From a virus: a stretch of 51,498 nucleotides of DNA. The notes beneath the pieces are model-generated. The model ran no database searches and was not told the DNA's origin. It saw only the letters and a list, made by a program, of their open reading frames with translations. The position numbers and the translations under genes are program-made. Numbering within the stretch: position 1 is the first letter of the stretch; every line of letters starts with the position of its first letter. Shown piece by piece: positions 5,325 through 13,792 of the stretch. Location of the stretch: the IMG/VR virus record IMGVR_UViG_3300027898_000014, positions 1 through 51,498 of that record. One strand, written 5' to 3'.

Positions 5325-6818
5325 TTAGCCTTTCGGAGAGGCAGGAAGGTCGACGAGGATGAGCTCGGACTTCGACCTCGTGTAAGCGACATAGATGAGG
5401 TTGTTTTCTTGCTGCTTTTGCCACTCTTGCCGGGCGTAGCGGGACGGCATCAAGGTGTCATGTCCTAGCAGGAAAACCCGGTTCCATTCCCGCCCTTTCG
5501 ACCGATGGACCGTCGAAAGCGTGAGGGTCGGTTTAGCCTCGAATTCAGCGTCGAGGAAAAGGTTTTGGATCTTCGACTTCAACTGGAAAATGTCGGACGA
5601 ACCGGCGGCGATCGTCCGGATGGTCTCGATCTTGTCGAGAAGCGCTTCAGCCTGGGTCTCCTTCCCCTTCGCGATCAATTTCTCCGACTCGCGTTCGGCG
5701 AAGTCTTCCAACTTTCCGATGAGGTTCGGGAGGGAATTAGCCTTGAACCGATCGACCAGCTTGAGGAGGCCGGCGCCGATGTCCCGGCCTTCCACGTGGC
5801 AGGCGACGCCCTTGCGGATCAACGTATAGGCCATTTCCACTAGGGGCTTCGTGTTGCGGCAGAGGACGGCGTCGGCGGCAGTCAAAGATTCGGTAGGCAA
5901 ATCGTTGGCGTGGATCGTCCGGACCACGCCTTCTGGGGCGCTATCCGCAGCGACGATGTGCGAGACGAAAGCCTGGGCGGCAGAGACCACCGCCTTCGGA
6001 CAACGGTAGGTCGTCGTCATCGGGAGGATTTTGCAGGAAAAATCTTTGACGATGAGGTCGATCGCGTTCGAGTCCGCGCCGCTGAAACCGTAGATGGACT
6101 GATGCCGGTCGCCGACGAAGACCCCCCGGCCGCCTTGGCGGAGCATTTTACGGGCCAACGCCCGGCGGGCCGGGTTTGTGTCCTGGGCCTCGTCGACCAG
6201 GACCCAGTCGTTTTCCCACATCTTGCAGCCGCTGACGAGCGGCATATAGATCATATCGTCGAAGTCAATGAGCTTATCCGCCCATTGGACGTGGAGCTCG
6301 AGGACGCGGATGGCGAGGTTGACGCCCCGCTCGATTTGGGCTTCGTCTTCGATCTCGAAGGCGAGGTCGAAATGGTCGACGATCTCGAACCACTTAGAAA
6401 GGTCCGCCGTCGATCCGAAGACGCCAAGGGCTCGTTGCTTGGCGAGAGAAGCCAATTTCCTCACGAACCCGTCAAGGTTCGCCGCGTTGGATTGACGGAG
6501 GAACTCCGTAGTCCTTTTTTCCTTTTCCCGGGCGTCCACCTTCACGTCGGGGTGGATTTTCCGCCAGGCGTTGAAGCCGAAAGAATGGAACGTCCCGACG
6601 TTCACCCGCGGGCCAAGGCCGAGTTTAGCGACCTTTTCCTTGATTTCCGTGGCGATCGCCTTGTTGTAGGCGGCGAAGGCGACCGGACCCTTCGTAGCCG
6701 AGAGGAGCTCGAGGAGGGTCGTGGTCTTCCCGGCGCCGGCGACGGCTTCGACGAAGGCCGAACCTTTTCCGTTCTTGGTCCAGTCGACGATGGCCTGTTG
6801 TTGGATCGAGAGGTTCAT
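5325..6818 (-). CDS. SF1 (UvrD/Rep-like) DNA helicase, 497 aa
   Basis: ATP-dependent 3'-5' DNA unwinding enzyme by family. Walker A AVAGAGKTTT is at residues 25-34; Walker B with VDEAQD near 210; GDRHQSIYGFSGAD (motif III) near 240; TTYRCP (motif IV); STVHRSKGREW (motif V) and YVAYTRSKSEL (motif VI) near the C-terminus. Shorter than cellular UvrD (about 720 aa), with reduced 1B/2B domains, as in phage helicases of the Dda type. I place the start at ATG 6818 because GGAG lies upstream and the sequence then begins LSIQQQAIVDW, the Q-motif; an open frame continues to 6869. Probably acts at replication forks or in recombination with the nuclease and polymerase encoded downstream. Confidence 0.9.
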   Translation of the reverse strand: MNLSIQQQAIVDWTKNGKGSAFVEAVAGAGKTTTLLELLSATKGPVAFAAYNKAIATEIKEKVAKLGLGPRVNVGTFHSFGFNAWRKIHPDVKVDAREKEKRTTEFLRQSNAANLDGFVRKLASLAKQRALGVFGSTADLSKWFEIVDHFDLAFEIEDEAQIERGVNLAIRVLELHVQWADKLIDFDDMIYMPLVSGCKMWENDWVLVDEAQDTNPARRALARKMLRQGGRGVFVGDRHQSIYGFSGADSNAIDLIVKDFSCKILPMTTTYRCPKAVVSAAQAFVSHIVAADSAPEGVVRTIHANDLPTESLTAADAVLCRNTKPLVEMAYTLIRKGVACHVEGRDIGAGLLKLVDRFKANSLPNLIGKLEDFAERESEKLIAKGKETQAEALLDKIETIRTIAAGSSDIFQLKSKIQNLFLDAEFEAKPTLTLSTVHRSKGREWNRVFLLGHDTLMPSRYARQEWQKQQENNLIYVAYTRSKSELILVDLPASPKG

Positions 6819-6859
6819 AACGAGCTCCAAAAAGAAAGGGAAGAATTTTCCTCCCCTTC

Positions 6860-6888
6860 TTATTGTCATATCTTTATTTTGAAGTAAA
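6860..6888 (-). promoter_or_regulatory. Leftward promoter candidate upstream of the SF1 helicase
   Basis: Minus strand CCTAAGGGGGTTTACT carries TTTACT (6888-6883). CAATAA lies at a 17-bp spacing (6865-6860) as a poor -10. The start codon at 6818 is about 40 nt downstream. Confidence 0.4.
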
Positions 6889-6900
6889 CCCCCTTAGGGA

Positions 6901-7044
6901 TTAAAGGAGGGAAATTTCTTTCCCCCCGGGAGTGATCAAGTGGGTCTTCATGACCCGGAATTGTTGGGCGCGGATAAGCGCCTTTTTAAGGGAAGTAGAT
7001 TTGAAAGAATGAACGAGAATGATGCCGTAATAGATCTTGAACAT
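6901..7044 (-). CDS. Basic microprotein, 47 aa
   Basis: ATG 7044 with AAGGAG 8 nt upstream; stop TAA at 6903-6901. The product begins MFKIYYGIILVHSFKS, continues with a basic helix LKKALIRAQQFRVMKTH and ends GGKEISLL. It follows the 77-aa gene at 7059-7292 in the same short operon. Not recognised. Its 3' end contains an inverted GGGAAA/TTTCCC with a four-base loop, too short to call a terminator. Confidence 0.6.
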   Translation of the reverse strand: MFKIYYGIILVHSFKSTSLKKALIRAQQFRVMKTHLITPGGKEISLL

Positions 7045-7058
7045 CTGTTTTCTCCTTG

Positions 7059-7292
7059 TTAAAAACGGACCCCCAAAGCAACGAAGAAGTCATGCTCTTT
7101 TTTATCGAGCGTCCCTTCGGCCAAATAGCCTTCCAGCGAGGCGAGGGCGATTTTGTCGAAATCTTCCGGGGCGGCGGCTTTGTCGACGTAGATAGTGTCG
7201 CTGGCGTTTTCTTCAGCGCCCATAACACCGTGGAAAAAACCAGCCTCATTGGAAGCTCGGTAAATTTCTTTCCAGGTTAAGGTATGGGCCAT
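7059..7292 (-). CDS. Hypothetical acidic protein, 77 aa
   Basis: ATG 7292 preceded by AGGAG. The sequence (LTWKEIYRASNEAGFFHGVMG...DTIYVDKAAAPEDFDKIALASLEGYL) looks like a compact, acidic, mostly helical protein. No motif recognised. It is the first gene after the promoter at 7317-7345 and may form a two-gene unit with the 47-aa gene. Confidence 0.6.
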   Translation of the reverse strand: MAHTLTWKEIYRASNEAGFFHGVMGAEENASDTIYVDKAAAPEDFDKIALASLEGYLAEGTLDKKEHDFFVALGVRF

Positions 7293-7316
7293 TTGATTTC
7301 TCCTGAGCGTTCTTTT

Positions 7317-7345
7317 CCATTATTACGCCATGAAGAGAAAGTAAA
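7317..7345 (-). promoter_or_regulatory. Leftward promoter upstream of the 77-aa gene
   Basis: Minus strand AAGGGGTTTACT gives TTTACT (7345-7340), with TAATGG (7322-7317) 17 bp away as -10. The motif starts within the last codons of the SNF2-like gene, so the intergenic space is only 57 bp. About 20 nt separate the expected start from the ATG at 7292. Confidence 0.5.
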
Positions 7346-7349
7346 CCCC

Positions 7350-8933
7350 TTAAAGCCACTTTTTCCATTCTTTTCCGACAATCAGATTCGCCATGTCCTG
7401 CTTCGCTCGAAGCGCCTCGATCATCGGTTCTTCGACGGTCCCAGGGCACCGAAGGTCGACGATGGCGAGCTGCCGGGTCTTGTCCAGCGACCTGATCCGT
7501 TCCTCCGATTGCAAACGGTGGTCAAGGTTATTGCGGCAAGAATGGTAGATCGCCAGGTCAGCCACGTCCCACGTCCGGCCTTTTCCGCCAGCGTCAGGCG
7601 TCGCGACAAGGAAACGCACAGCAGGATCCGTTCGGAAAGAAAGCTCTTCAGCTTCGCGTGTCTTAAGGTTCCCGCCCCAAAAACGGGCGAGGCTTTTCTC
7701 GCCAAAGCGCTGGACCACTGCTTTCGACACGCGCTGGACGACGTAGTCGTAAGCGCACCAAATGAGGGCTTTCCCTTCGTAATCTTCCAGGATTGACAAG
7801 ATTTCGTCCGTCCGATCCTCGACGATCGGAAAAATATCCCCGTCGTCTGTAGTCATAAATCCGCAGAGGATTTGATGAAGGCGGAGGATTTGGACGATGA
7901 CCTGCGTCGCAGTCACGCTGCTTCCTAAGCTTTCGAGCTCCGCGTAAGCTTCTTTTTTCATTTTTTGATAGTAGAATTTTTGGTCTTTCGTCATCGCCAC
8001 GTCGCGGAAAGAATAATCGATCGCCGGCAAGTCGGCGCAGTCCTCTAAAGCGACGCGGAAAGAATGCGGAGCGATCCGTTTATGCAATTCGTCGAGGTTC
8101 TGGAAGCCTTCCGTGACGGGGACATTTGGCATCCACCCGCCAAGCCTGAAGACATGCCCGATTTTCTCATCTCGGGTCATCCACGACATCGCCTCTTTCA
8201 CCGTCGGCGCTTTCGTCCCGAGGAGCTTAAGGACGGCAGCCTCGTTTTTCTTGTTCGCGAACATCCGCCTGAAATACATATCAACTAAAGGATCGGCGAT
8301 CCGGACGATATGCTTCATCTTGCAATAACGGTGTTGGAACATCCCGAAAGGCTCAGGAAAGATCTTGCGGTCGAGGAATTTGAATTGGTTATAGACGTCG
8401 ACCGGCGAACGGGGAGACAGAAGGCCCGTCAAAATCCGTTTATAAGACGCGAAAGGTTCGACCTTTTCGACCATAAATTTCCCGACGACTGAGTCTTTAT
8501 TCTTGATAATGACGGACTCGTCCACAGCGACCATGTTATAGCCGACGTCAGCGCGGAGGAACGACAGGACGTATTCACGGGCTTTTTTCGTCATGCTGAT
8601 GGCTTCGCTGTTCATCAGGAGGACGCGCGGGCCGCGTTTGAATTCAGGAGGTTCTTTTCCGCTCACCCAGAGGCCGATCGTGGCGTTCTTGAGGAAATCT
8701 GGCGGGGCGTCGTCCCGGATCGCTTTCTCCCAAGTTTTATAGACGCCGGCCGGCGCGATGACAAGGAGAGACCGGACTAATCCCTGATCGACGAGGCGGC
8801 CCCAATCGTCTACGACGACTTTCGTTTTTCCCGTCCGCATCGCCATAAGCAACGCGCCAGCCCGGCGCCCCTTGAGCCATTCGAGGGCTTCACGCTGCTT
8901 GACGCGGGGCGGCCGAAGGGAGAGGTAGGGCAT
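7350..8933 (-). CDS. SNF2-like superfamily 2 ATPase/helicase, 527 aa
   Basis: Double-stranded DNA translocase family. Motif I is MAMRTGKTK at residues 30-38; motif II is VDESVIIKNKD (DEAH-box variant DES) in the first third; the link LTGLLSPRSPVDVYNQF is typical of the phage SNF2 group. The helicase C-terminal domain ends LVATPDAGGKGRTWDVADLAI, then LQSEERIRSLDKTRQL (motif VI, with R finger). ATG 8933 has GGGAGG 9 nt upstream, half of it buried in a hairpin. Phage proteins of this type often accompany VRR-NUC nucleases, and one is present at 19.8 kb. Likely role in replication restart, recombination or remodelling protein-DNA complexes. Confidence 0.85.
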   Translation of the reverse strand: MPYLSLRPPRVKQREALEWLKGRRAGALLMAMRTGKTKVVVDDWGRLVDQGLVRSLLVIAPAGVYKTWEKAIRDDAPPDFLKNATIGLWVSGKEPPEFKRGPRVLLMNSEAISMTKKAREYVLSFLRADVGYNMVAVDESVIIKNKDSVVGKFMVEKVEPFASYKRILTGLLSPRSPVDVYNQFKFLDRKIFPEPFGMFQHRYCKMKHIVRIADPLVDMYFRRMFANKKNEAAVLKLLGTKAPTVKEAMSWMTRDEKIGHVFRLGGWMPNVPVTEGFQNLDELHKRIAPHSFRVALEDCADLPAIDYSFRDVAMTKDQKFYYQKMKKEAYAELESLGSSVTATQVIVQILRLHQILCGFMTTDDGDIFPIVEDRTDEILSILEDYEGKALIWCAYDYVVQRVSKAVVQRFGEKSLARFWGGNLKTREAEELSFRTDPAVRFLVATPDAGGKGRTWDVADLAIYHSCRNNLDHRLQSEERIRSLDKTRQLAIVDLRCPGTVEEPMIEALRAKQDMANLIVGKEWKKWL

Positions 8934-8941
8934 ATTGGCCT

Positions 8942-8969
8942 CCCGCTGGCGATTTTGGCCGCCAGCGGG
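8942..8969 (-). promoter_or_regulatory. Perfect 9-bp hairpin overlapping the SNF2-like gene ribosome binding site
   Basis: Arms CCCGCTGGC (8942-8950) and GCCAGCGGG (8961-8969) with a 10-nt loop. In the minus-strand transcript the 3' arm ends in GGG, the first half of the GGGAGG that serves the start at 8933. The hairpin is not followed by a U-run, so translational control is more likely than termination. Confidence 0.55.
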
Positions 8970-8983
8970 TCGGTTCCGTAGTT

Positions 8984-9709
8984 CTAGCGCCGTTTAGCGG
9001 GCGCCGGGGCCTTCTTCGCCGGCGGAGCCAATTGCTTTTTCGCCGGTTCGGCCTTCTTCACTGGGGCGGACACTTTCTTCGTCGTCACTTCGCTTTCCTT
9101 CGGCTCCCAATCGACCACTTTCAGCGTCGGCGTCTTGATCCGACCATAGGCTTTGTTCGGATGCATATACGAGTCGCTGCCGACCTCGACGATCGGGTTG
9201 ACAGAAGGATCCTGGCGGACTTTAGCCGCGTAGATCTTCGACAATTCGCCGACTGCCTTCAGGAGGCCTTTGGAATTCGCCGGGAGGGTGTAGAGCGTAG
9301 CTTCTTCACCGTAATCGCCGACGTTCTTGAGGAACACCAACGACGTCGCCGACCACGGATCGCGCGGCTTGCCGTCGTCGCCGATCTCCCATTCCGACTC
9401 GTCTTGAGCGTCAAGGTCCTTCCGGGAGACATGCTGGAAGGACGGGTCAGTGATCTTTTGGAACCTCTGCTCAGTCGGCTTGCTGTCCATCCATTTTTGC
9501 CAGCCGACTTGCATATCGTCCATGAGGACGACGAATTTCGTCCCTTCCTCGACTTCTTCCTGGTCGCGGCCGAGGAGCCAGTCGCCCTTGTTGAATTTGA
9601 GGAGGGTGCCGACGATGTTCGACGAAGCTGTCGTGTCGCCGAAGGCGTCGAAAGCGTTCGCCACTTGGTTGATATATTCTTGGTCGCTTGCTTTGACAAG
9701 ATTAGCCAT
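8984..9709 (-). CDS. Conserved phage replication-associated protein with K/P/A-rich tail, 241 aa
   Basis: Start at ATG 9709 (MANLVKASDQEY), with AGGAAA upstream; the frame runs on to 9871 but that part overlaps the nuclease gene. The folded part includes LLKFNKGDWLLGRDQEEV, then WQKWMDSKP, and ends YGRIKTPTLKVVDWEP. The tail (KKAEPAKKQLAPPAKKAPAP, then KRR) is positively charged and probably disordered, so binding to nucleic acid is plausible. Proteins of this look commonly lie beside phage polymerase and Cas4-like nuclease genes. I cannot name a biochemical activity; a single-strand DNA-binding or recombination accessory role is a guess from position. Confidence 0.55.
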   Translation of the reverse strand: MANLVKASDQEYINQVANAFDAFGDTTASSNIVGTLLKFNKGDWLLGRDQEEVEEGTKFVVLMDDMQVGWQKWMDSKPTEQRFQKITDPSFQHVSRKDLDAQDESEWEIGDDGKPRDPWSATSLVFLKNVGDYGEEATLYTLPANSKGLLKAVGELSKIYAAKVRQDPSVNPIVEVGSDSYMHPNKAYGRIKTPTLKVVDWEPKESEVTTKKVSAPVKKAEPAKKQLAPPAKKAPAPAKRR

Positions 9710-9738
9710 TTTCTGTTTTCCTTTTTCCTGTTTCCTGC

Positions 9739-10776
9739 TTAGAGTCTGATTGTTAACTGGTCTGATATTTCTCCTACGGTCTGGAAGCTTTCGACGTCGA
9801 CGCCGGCTTCTGCCGCCGCTTCTCGAAGTCCTTTCATATCGTAAGAGGTTCGTCCTTTCACGAAGCTCCAAGTGACGACGCCAGGGACTTTGCGGATTTT
9901 CTGGCTACGGAGCAAGTCCTTGATTTCTTCTTGAAGCGTCCGGTATTTGACCATATCTGTTTCTGATGTCTCTTTCAACTGCTTAGCTTCTTTGCATAGC
10001 TTCTCCACTTTCTCCACGAACGCCGCAGGCAAATCGGTAGGCTCGGCGTAAGCGAGGTCCTCCTTTTTGACCGCTTTGCATCTTGTAGTAAACCCGCAAT
10101 ATGCGCATTCCCCGCCGCCAGCTATGAGGCCTTCGGGGGGAATGTCTTTTGGATCCTTCGCGGTCATGATCGTTTCCGCCCGTTTGTGGGCGTTCGCGTA
10201 GATCTTAGGATCGAACGCGACGACGAATTCTGAAATTTCATGCAAGAAAGACGCGTCGACATAGCTGATGAGGGCGTGGTTCGGTTTGTGCTTAGTCTTC
10301 TCCCGCATTAGGCCCATTTGGACTTGGACTTGGTAAATATGCTGCTCCTTCGCCTTGGCGATCGGGCTCCGCGGATCGATCGACTTAGCTTCCGCGATGA
10401 AGCACCCGCCCGCGATCTTCGGGACGCCATATTCCTTCAAGGCGCTCGGCTTTTGGTTCACGACTAGAGCGTCAGGCGTCGCGGAGAGGTAACCGCGCAT
10501 CAGCGTGTTTTGGCCGACGTCCCCAGCGTAAAGGAGGTCGTCCCCATATTTCGCCCGAAGGGCCGGCACCCAGAAATAATTCTCGATCAACACGCCGCGG
10601 AGTTTCGCGCCATAACGCTCGGTAGAGTCAGCGTCCGGCAAATGGGCTTGCTTCACGAACGCCGTTTTCCTCGCGCACTGGCCGACTTCTGACGCGCCGA
10701 CGGTCTTCGTCCGATCCGAAAAAAACGGCCGGTCGATCGACTTGGCGTAAGCGTCTAAAGCTTCTTTGATGATCAT
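9739..10776 (-). CDS. Cas4/RecB-like PD-(D/E)XK nuclease with probable Fe-S cluster, 345 aa
   Basis: Predicted DNA exonuclease. SATPDALVV supplies the metal-binding aspartate and FIAEAKSID the ExK pair. One cysteine stands near the N-terminus (VGQCARK, Cys34) and three lie close together after the core (ECAYCGFTTRC, about residues 222-231). This 1+3 spacing is that of the 4Fe-4S cluster in Cas4 and AddB. A helical region (KVEKLCKEAKQLKETSE) and a C-terminal segment TWSFVKGRTSYDMKGL follow. ATG 10776 overlaps the stop of the polymerase gene (ATGA), so the two are coupled. Likely role: end processing in replication or recombination, or degradation of host DNA. Confidence 0.8.
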   Translation of the reverse strand: MIIKEALDAYAKSIDRPFFSDRTKTVGASEVGQCARKTAFVKQAHLPDADSTERYGAKLRGVLIENYFWVPALRAKYGDDLLYAGDVGQNTLMRGYLSATPDALVVNQKPSALKEYGVPKIAGGCFIAEAKSIDPRSPIAKAKEQHIYQVQVQMGLMREKTKHKPNHALISYVDASFLHEISEFVVAFDPKIYANAHKRAETIMTAKDPKDIPPEGLIAGGGECAYCGFTTRCKAVKKEDLAYAEPTDLPAAFVEKVEKLCKEAKQLKETSETDMVKYRTLQEEIKDLLRSQKIRKVPGVVTWSFVKGRTSYDMKGLREAAAEAGVDVESFQTVGEISDQLTIRL

Positions 10777-12611
10777 GCTACTTTCCCCCAATTGGGGCCG
10801 ACGCCGCTGTCGACCTTCAAAGGCAAATTCAATTCGACGCACGTCTCCATAAGATGTTTCGCTTCCGCGAAAGCCTCGCGGCCTTCCTTCGTCCGGGGGA
10901 TCGAATAGTCGAGCTCGTCATGCACGGTGAGGTGCGGAACGCCGAGGACTTTCGTCACGCCAGATTTATAGACTGCAAGCATCGACAATTTCATCACGTC
11001 TGCCGCGCTTCCCTGGATCCGCGCGTTGAGGGCTTTGTGGACGAAAGCCCGCCTTGCGCCGATCGTCCCTTCTGGGACAATCTGGAAACCATCTTTCCCT
11101 CCCACAGAAAATTTTTCAAACCGGCGGCGCCGGCCGTAAAGGGTGACGACGTAACCCTGCTTTTTGGCGATGCTAGAAAATCGCTCGGAAAGAGGCTTAG
11201 CGAACGGGACTCGCAGATGATATTTCCTCAACAGCTTTCGACCGCCTTGTTCATCTAAGCCAAGCTGCGAAGAAAGCTTCGCGGCGCCTTCTCCGTAAAG
11301 GATGCCGAAATTGATCGTCTTAGCTTGCGTCCGAGTGACGCCGCACATATCGGCGACGACTTGATGATAGTCGAGGTTTGGATCCCTCTGGTAAGCTTCT
11401 GCGATTGCGTGGGCTTTTCCTAGCTTACAATCTATGGCGTCATTCACAGCCAGCCGAAATTCGACTTGGCTAAAATCTAATTTCCCCCAATCGCACCCCT
11501 TATCGGGGACAAAAAGCGAGCGGATACGCTTGCCGTCTTCTGTCCTGGACGGAATGAATTGGAGGTTCGGAAGGGATGAGCTAAACCGGCCAGAGACCGC
11601 GCCAGTGTCGTCGCTCCGGAGTTGGTTGAAAGACGTGTGGATCGATCCTTCGTAAAGCATGTCGAAAATCACGCCTTCTAGGAAAGTCCCGCGGAGTTTG
11701 TCCAGCTGCCGCACCTCAAGGATGCTTTTCGCCAATGGGTGCGGGCACGCCTTAAGAAAGTCCGCCGTGATCGACGGAGCTTTAGTCTTCGGAGTGCGGG
11801 GATATTCCATGCCGTGCCTGTCGAATAACAGCGCGATTTCTGCAGCCGCCCAGACAGACGCATCGCCGATTTTCTTCTGGAGCTTTTCTTGCCTTTCCGT
11901 AAGTTCAGCATGCATCTTCTTCGCGGCGGGGACGTCGATATGGACGCCGCGGACCCGCATGTCGAGGAGCATCGGGATGAGGCTGCATTCCATCTCGAAC
12001 AAATCCCACAAGGCTTCCGCTTTAAGGATCGGAATTTGCTTTCGGAACACGTAAAGAGTTTGCTCGACGTCGCCGACCGCGTAAGGTTTGACGATATGCG
12101 AAGGCGCGCGCCAGATGTTCGATTTCGGATTTTTCCGCCCGTATTTCGCGATAAGGTAAGCGTTAAGCTCTTCGTCGAATTTTCCCGCACCAAGGTATTT
12201 TTGCGACAAGGCCTCAAGGCTATAAGAAAGGCGGTTTTCGTCGATCAACGGTTCAGCGACTTGAATGTCGTAAAAAGGACCTTTTGGCTCAACACCCATG
12301 AAACGGAGGAACCCGAGGTCGTAAATGATATTCGCCCCGACCTTCGGGACGTCTGTGCTAAGCTCCCGCCGGAGCCATTCAGCAACCTGCCCTTTAGGCA
12401 AATTTGGGCCTTCTTCGTGGCCGATAGGGTAATACTCCCTAAACCCCGCCTCCGTCCCTACAGCGACACCGGCGACATAAGAGCCCTCGCGGAAATATCC
12501 TGGCCCCAATTTCTTGAGGTCAGGATCCTTCGTCTCAAGGTCTATCCCGATATAGCCTTGGCCTTGAAGCGAGGGGAAGGCGGGGCTGTGGAGCCTTGCC
12601 TTTTTTTTCAC
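10773..12611 (-). CDS. Family A DNA polymerase with 3'-5' exonuclease, 612 aa
   Basis: Replicative phage polymerase related to Pol I. Proofreading motifs: GIDLETKDP (Exo I, Asp24 and Glu26), GANIIYDLGF (Exo II), YAVGDVEQTL (Exo III). Polymerase motifs: KLDFSQVEFRLAV (motif A; canonical DYSQIELR, here F for Y), RTQAKTINFGILYGEG (motif B, O-helix with Phe) and LTVHDELDYS (motif C). The 5'-nuclease domain of Pol I is absent, giving the usual phage size. Start is GTG 12611, overlapping the stop of the upstream gene (GTGA); the ribosome binding site is weak, suggesting coupling. Confidence 0.95.
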   Translation of the reverse strand: MKKKARLHSPAFPSLQGQGYIGIDLETKDPDLKKLGPGYFREGSYVAGVAVGTEAGFREYYPIGHEEGPNLPKGQVAEWLRRELSTDVPKVGANIIYDLGFLRFMGVEPKGPFYDIQVAEPLIDENRLSYSLEALSQKYLGAGKFDEELNAYLIAKYGRKNPKSNIWRAPSHIVKPYAVGDVEQTLYVFRKQIPILKAEALWDLFEMECSLIPMLLDMRVRGVHIDVPAAKKMHAELTERQEKLQKKIGDASVWAAAEIALLFDRHGMEYPRTPKTKAPSITADFLKACPHPLAKSILEVRQLDKLRGTFLEGVIFDMLYEGSIHTSFNQLRSDDTGAVSGRFSSSLPNLQFIPSRTEDGKRIRSLFVPDKGCDWGKLDFSQVEFRLAVNDAIDCKLGKAHAIAEAYQRDPNLDYHQVVADMCGVTRTQAKTINFGILYGEGAAKLSSQLGLDEQGGRKLLRKYHLRVPFAKPLSERFSSIAKKQGYVVTLYGRRRRFEKFSVGGKDGFQIVPEGTIGARRAFVHKALNARIQGSAADVMKLSMLAVYKSGVTKVLGVPHLTVHDELDYSIPRTKEGREAFAEAKHLMETCVELNLPLKVDSGVGPNWGKVA

Positions 12612-13270
12612 TTCGCCGACTCAGCCGGCGGCTCGCCGTATTTGATCGTGATGTGGCCTTCCGCGATCGAATTCGAGAGCCACTGCGAAGCGTTGCGGCG
12701 TTCCGAGTCGTCGAACTGGTCGAGGTATTCGCCGACGGTGCGGCCGTCGACCATTTCCTCGAAGAAGTCGTGCGACAGGGAACCCTCTCGGCGGGGATTG
12801 ACCTTCGCCTTGCGCTGGATGATGTCGTAGCTCCGGCGATTGCGGCCCTGGAGCGACTCCGGCTTCCGACGCTCGGGGCGGTCCTTCTGCTTTTCCGCCT
12901 TCGCCTTGGCCTTGTTCGAGGCCGGTGCAGTCTTGGGCTTGGAAGGAGCCTTCGCAGCCGTCTTCTTGGTTTCCGTCTTCGGGGCGGCCTTAGCCGCGGC
13001 AGTCGCAGTCTTCGCCATGTTTTTGTCCTCCACTTTGGGTCCGACCGGGGCCGACGCGGCCGGGGTCGTAGTCGTCGTAAGCGCCAAGCTCTTGGCGCGG
13101 TCTGGGTGGTTCGGGTTGGCCTTGTCCCATTTCACCCATTCGGCCTCGCAACGAGCGACGCCTTCCTGTTTATCCTGGAACTTCGCCGACCGAGACTTCG
13201 GAGCGTACATATTGTACGTGTCCAAAAGCTGCTGTCCGTTCATCTTTGAAAAGTCTGGCTTCGGATGCAT
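12608..13270 (-). CDS. Basic, histone H1-like DNA-associated protein with possible internal start, 220 aa
   Basis: ATG 13270 with AGGAG upstream. Residues 1-60 form a small domain (FSKMNGQQLLDTYNMYAPKS). Residues about 85-140 are Lys/Ala/Pro-rich like histone H1 tails (AKTATAAAKAAPKTETKK). The C-terminal 75 residues form a second domain (RRSYDIIQRKAKVNP... DQFDDSERRNASQWL). A strong internal site GGAGG stands 8 nt before an in-frame ATG at 13018, so a shorter product of 136 aa may also be made. It precedes the polymerase in the same transcription unit and probably binds DNA; no named family recognised. Confidence 0.6.
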   Translation of the reverse strand: MHPKPDFSKMNGQQLLDTYNMYAPKSRSAKFQDKQEGVARCEAEWVKWDKANPNHPDRAKSLALTTTTTPAASAPVGPKVEDKNMAKTATAAAKAAPKTETKKTAAKAPSKPKTAPASNKAKAKAEKQKDRPERRKPESLQGRNRRSYDIIQRKAKVNPRREGSLSHDFFEEMVDGRTVGEYLDQFDDSERRNASQWLSNSIAEGHITIKYGEPPAESAK

Positions 13271-13326
13271 GATGTTCTCCTGCTTAATGTTTTCTGGTTT
13301 TCCGTTTTTCTGTCTTGTTACACAGG

Positions 13327-13358
13327 ATCCTATGCCATACTTCCTAGGGAGCTGTAAA
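13327..13358 (-). promoter_or_regulatory. Leftward motif-type promoter of the polymerase operon
   Basis: Minus strand AAATAAGGGGTTTACA at 13370-13353 matches the shared motif. The best -10 (TAGGAT, 13332-13327) stands 20 bp from TTTACA, longer than usual; GCATAG lies at 17 bp. The first gene starts at 13270. Confidence 0.4.
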
Positions 13359-13362
13359 CCCC

Positions 13363-13791
13363 TTATTTTGAAAAAATTAGCAATTCGACGCCGGCCTCAT
13401 CGAAAAGTTCTGAAGATAGGGCGAAGCTCTCCAGCCACTTCGGATCCTGGCTGCTAGGAGGGCAGATCACGCGGGCGACGCCTTTGGCGATGATCGACTT
13501 CGCGCATTCATGGCAAGGAGCGAAAGTCACGACAAGCGTTCCGCCTTTCGCGTCGAAGCGGGCGTTGTCGAGGACGTTCCTCTCTGCATGTTGCGTGAGG
13601 GCGTTCTTCACCGACCTATTGTTCAAGCGTTCTTCAGTGTCTTCGACACCGCGGGGGAACCCATTGAACCCAACGGCGATCTCCCGTCGGTCAGCGCCGA
13701 CGAGGACTGCGCCGACTTTCGTCCTAGGATCTTTGCTCCAGGTCGAAATGTGCTCAGCCAGCTCGAACCATCGGACAATCCAATCAGTCAT
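13363..13791 (-). CDS. dCMP deaminase, 142 aa
   Basis: Zinc-dependent deamination of dCMP to dUMP, feeding thymidylate synthesis. The zinc site is complete: HAE at residues 68-70 (ligand His and catalytic Glu) and PCHEC at 92-96. The N-terminal segment SKDPRTKVGAVLV and GFNGFPRGVED are typical of the family. ATG 13791 follows AGGAG. It lies next to the MazG-like and thymidylate-synthase-fold genes, a deoxynucleotide supply cluster. Confidence 0.92.
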   Translation of the reverse strand: MTDWIVRWFELAEHISTWSKDPRTKVGAVLVGADRREIAVGFNGFPRGVEDTEERLNNRSVKNALTQHAERNVLDNARFDAKGGTLVVTFAPCHECAKSIIAKGVARVICPPSSQDPKWLESFALSSELFDEAGVELLIFSK

Positions 13792-13792
13792 G

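Noticed and set aside
5910-6887. Long rightward open frame opposite the SF1 helicase
   Set aside because: Composition is typical of an antisense shadow in GC-rich DNA (charged D/E/R/V-rich), and the leftward frame has all helicase motifs.
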